From NCBI GenBank assembly GCA_014529385.2, contig CM043950.1, positions 75,587,935-75,651,934 on the forward strand: 64,000 nucleotides of DNA, written 5' to 3'. Below the pieces are notes generated by a model. The model did no database searches. It saw only the letters and a list, made by a program, of their open reading frames with translations, and was not told the DNA's origin. Shown piece by piece: positions 62,066 through 64,000 of this stretch. The stretch's first letter is position 1. Each line of letters begins with the position of its first letter. The position numbers and the translations under genes are program-made. This DNA comes from Adiantum capillus-veneris (lineage: Eukaryota; Streptophyta; Polypodiopsida; Polypodiales; Pteridaceae).

Positions 62066-64000
62066 CTAATCTAGAAAGAGTGAGGTCGAAGAAACTCCAA
62101 GATCCGAGCGCAAGAGGATGAAACGTGACTCGTTGAGGACTTTGGTCAAAATGTCTGCAATCATCTGGTCACTTGGACAGTGTTCAACCGTAATGGTTCC
62201 TTTGCGTACTTCATACCTGACATAATGATGATGGACAGCAATGTGCTTTGACTTATTTTGTTGAACATAGTCTTTTGCAAGACTAATAGCACTTTGGTTG
62301 TCACACCGCAAGGGTGTGCTAGAAAGAGGAGAGTGACCAATATCAACTAGCATTTGTCGAATCCAAATCAACTCACGAGCTGCAAGTGATGCCGCAACAT
62401 ATTCTGACTCAGTCGTAGAAACTGCAACACAACGCTGTTTCTTGTTGGTCCAAGAAACAAGACAACCATTTATAAAGAAGAAATTTCCACTAGTAGATTG
62501 CATAGATAAATGTGAGCTTGCTCAGTTTGCATCTGTGTAACCCGAAAGAGAAAGAGATTGCATAGAATCCGATGTGAGTTGTCGTCGATAGACTAAACCA
62601 AAATCTGTAGTGCCTTTCAAGTATTTCAACACACGCTTTGTAGCAAACCAATGCTTAAGAGAAGGACATGCAAGATGTTGTCCAAGATAATAAGCAGCAA
62701 ACAGAATATCAGGATGAGTGTTCATGCCAACAAACTGAAGACATCCAATCAAGTTATCATAAGGTTGATTTGTGACAAGTTGACCTCCATTGTCAGAAGT
62801 GTTCTTCGTAGAGCTCGCAAGACAAGGTGTGTTGGCTGAATGTGCAGATTCCATACCAAATTTTTGAATAGTATCTGCAATAAACTTTGACTGTCGAAGG
62901 AATAAAATACCTTTTGTACGGTTCCGTTGGATTTGAATGCCAAGACACGAGTGAATCTCTCCAAGATCCACCATATCAAATGCAGAAGACAATAACTTTT
63001 TCACTTGCTGAAGAAATCCCAAATCATTGGAAACAAGGATGGTATCATCCACATAAAGAGCAAGAATCACAAAACTGCTACCTTGGCGTTTTATGTATAA
63101 GTTGGGGTCTGACGAGCAAGAGATGAATCCTTTAGAGGTGAGAAAAAGATCAAATTTTGTATACCAGGCTCGCGAAGCTTGTTTGAGACCATATAGTGCC
63201 TTATGGAGTTGAGCAACAAGGTCTTCTTTACCTGGAATAACAAACCCTTCTGGTTGTTCCATATAAATTTCCTCTTCCAAGTCACCACTAAAAAAAGCAG
63301 TTCGCACATCCATTTGATGAGCTTCTAAATCAAATTGAACAGCAAATGCCAATAAAACTTGAACACTTGTAATGCGAACAACTGGTGAAAAAGTCTCTTG
63401 ATAATCAACACCAGCTACTTGGGAGTAACCTTTTTCAACTAAACGCGCCTTGAACTTGTCAAAAGATCCATCTTTAGAGATAAGATAATCGTACTCTGCT
63501 TCCATAGCCTCTTGCCATTGATCCTTTTGTGGTGAAGAGATAGCTTCATCATAAGTAATGGGATATTCGGAAGTAGAAAAAGCATTATCAGTAATATCGT
63601 CATCATAAACATGACATGAGCCATGTTCAAAATCAATAGGGAGATCAACAAAAATATCAATATCATCATTGGCAACATTCGGAATGGATGGTTGTGAAGA
63701 GGAAAGTTACTCTATAGGAAGAGTCTTATCTTCTGAAAGAAATGGAAAAGCCTGAAGCAATGATTTAGTATCATCAGAATCATCCATGGACCATGAGCCT
63801 CCCATAAGCTGTTCGTTAAAAGTAGCATCACGATTCACAATTACTTTCTTGGAGGAAGGGTCATAGAATTTGTAGCCTTTGGAAGTGTCATAATATCCAA
63901 TAAAAATAACTTTAAGACCAGAAGCAACAAGCTTTGTTCGTGTTTCTTTGGGAACATGAATATAAGCAATACATCCAAAGGTTCGAAAATGAGATACAGA
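62066..64000 (-). pseudogene. Copia Pol polyprotein (integrase end, RT, RNase H), partial at window edge
   Basis: One minus-strand frame enters at 64000 and ends at 62066. Integrase C-terminus: 'FRTFGCIAYIHVPKETRTKL', 'GYYDTSKGYKFYDP'. RT: 'KARLVEKGYSQVAGVDYQETFSPVV', 'ALYVDDTILVSN', 'LYGLKQASRAWY'. RNase H: 'GYTDAN', 'STTESEYVAAS', 'LRCDNQSAI', 'TKHI'-like 'SKHIAVHHHYVR'. Two nonsense codons: TAA at 63707-63709, and TGA at 62522-62524 where GYTDAxW tryptophan is expected. Otherwise open over 640 codons, so a recently inactivated element of a different copia lineage from copia 1. Confidence 0.88.

Overview
This is a repeat-rich nuclear segment of a land plant. Evidence: Ty1/copia and Ty3/gypsy LTR retrotransposons whose primer-binding sites match plant initiator-Met tRNA, a chromodomain gypsy (chromovirus), a hAT transposase with BED finger, very long TC/GA, GT and TA microsatellites, and nested insertions. 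No intact host gene was recognised. The gene families at 7.7-21.3 kb (a ParB-like/methyltransferase-like fusion and a DUF7869/DUF8039-like transposon protein) make me think of a seed-free plant such as a fern, lycophyte or bryophyte; that placement is inference.

Layout. 1-195: edge of an array built on CTATGGCC/GGCCATAG. 700-6346: nearly intact Tork-type copia element with a perfect 5-bp target duplication (CAAAA) and one amber codon early in gag. 6.8-7.4 kb: same GGCCATAG family. 7730-10485 (-): single-reading-frame, one-intron gene with six in-frame stops, carrying a ParB-like domain and a C-terminal methyltransferase-like motif. 10.5-18.1 kb: three kinds of GGCCATAG array, one with a ~460-bp higher-order period, interrupted by a foldback MITE (17082-17538). 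18190-21287 (+): decayed DUF7869-like gene pointing away from the first gene. The two genes and the arrays may be one very large decayed mobile element. 21378-22077: 700-bp foldback. 22.5-24.65 kb: very diverged ~140-bp tandem array.

27319-36190: very young chromovirus (TSD TTTAT, almost identical 1.56-1.59 kb LTRs) whose polyprotein is broken by two single-base deletions. 36.2-43 kb: microsatellites, two SINE-like heads, a gag-like fragment. 43069-43519: second copy of the MITE family seen at 17 kb. 45461-45643: long hairpin. 45771-48058 (+): decayed hAT transposase, convergent with a decayed coiled-coil/RING-like gene (49302-48346, -).

51.9-61.3 kb: a nest. An old minus-strand gypsy pol was hit by a second copy of the Tork copia (55222-61052, internally deleted) and by a ~1.34-kb element with CACTAG ends and TTAA target duplication (53514-54851); a second copy of that element (59493-60826) sits inside the copia 3' LTR. 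61674 to the window edge: a minus-strand copia with a short (145-bp) LTR and two nonsense codons. Many premature stops are TAG/TGA at positions where tryptophan is expected, the pattern left by deamination of methylated cytosine.
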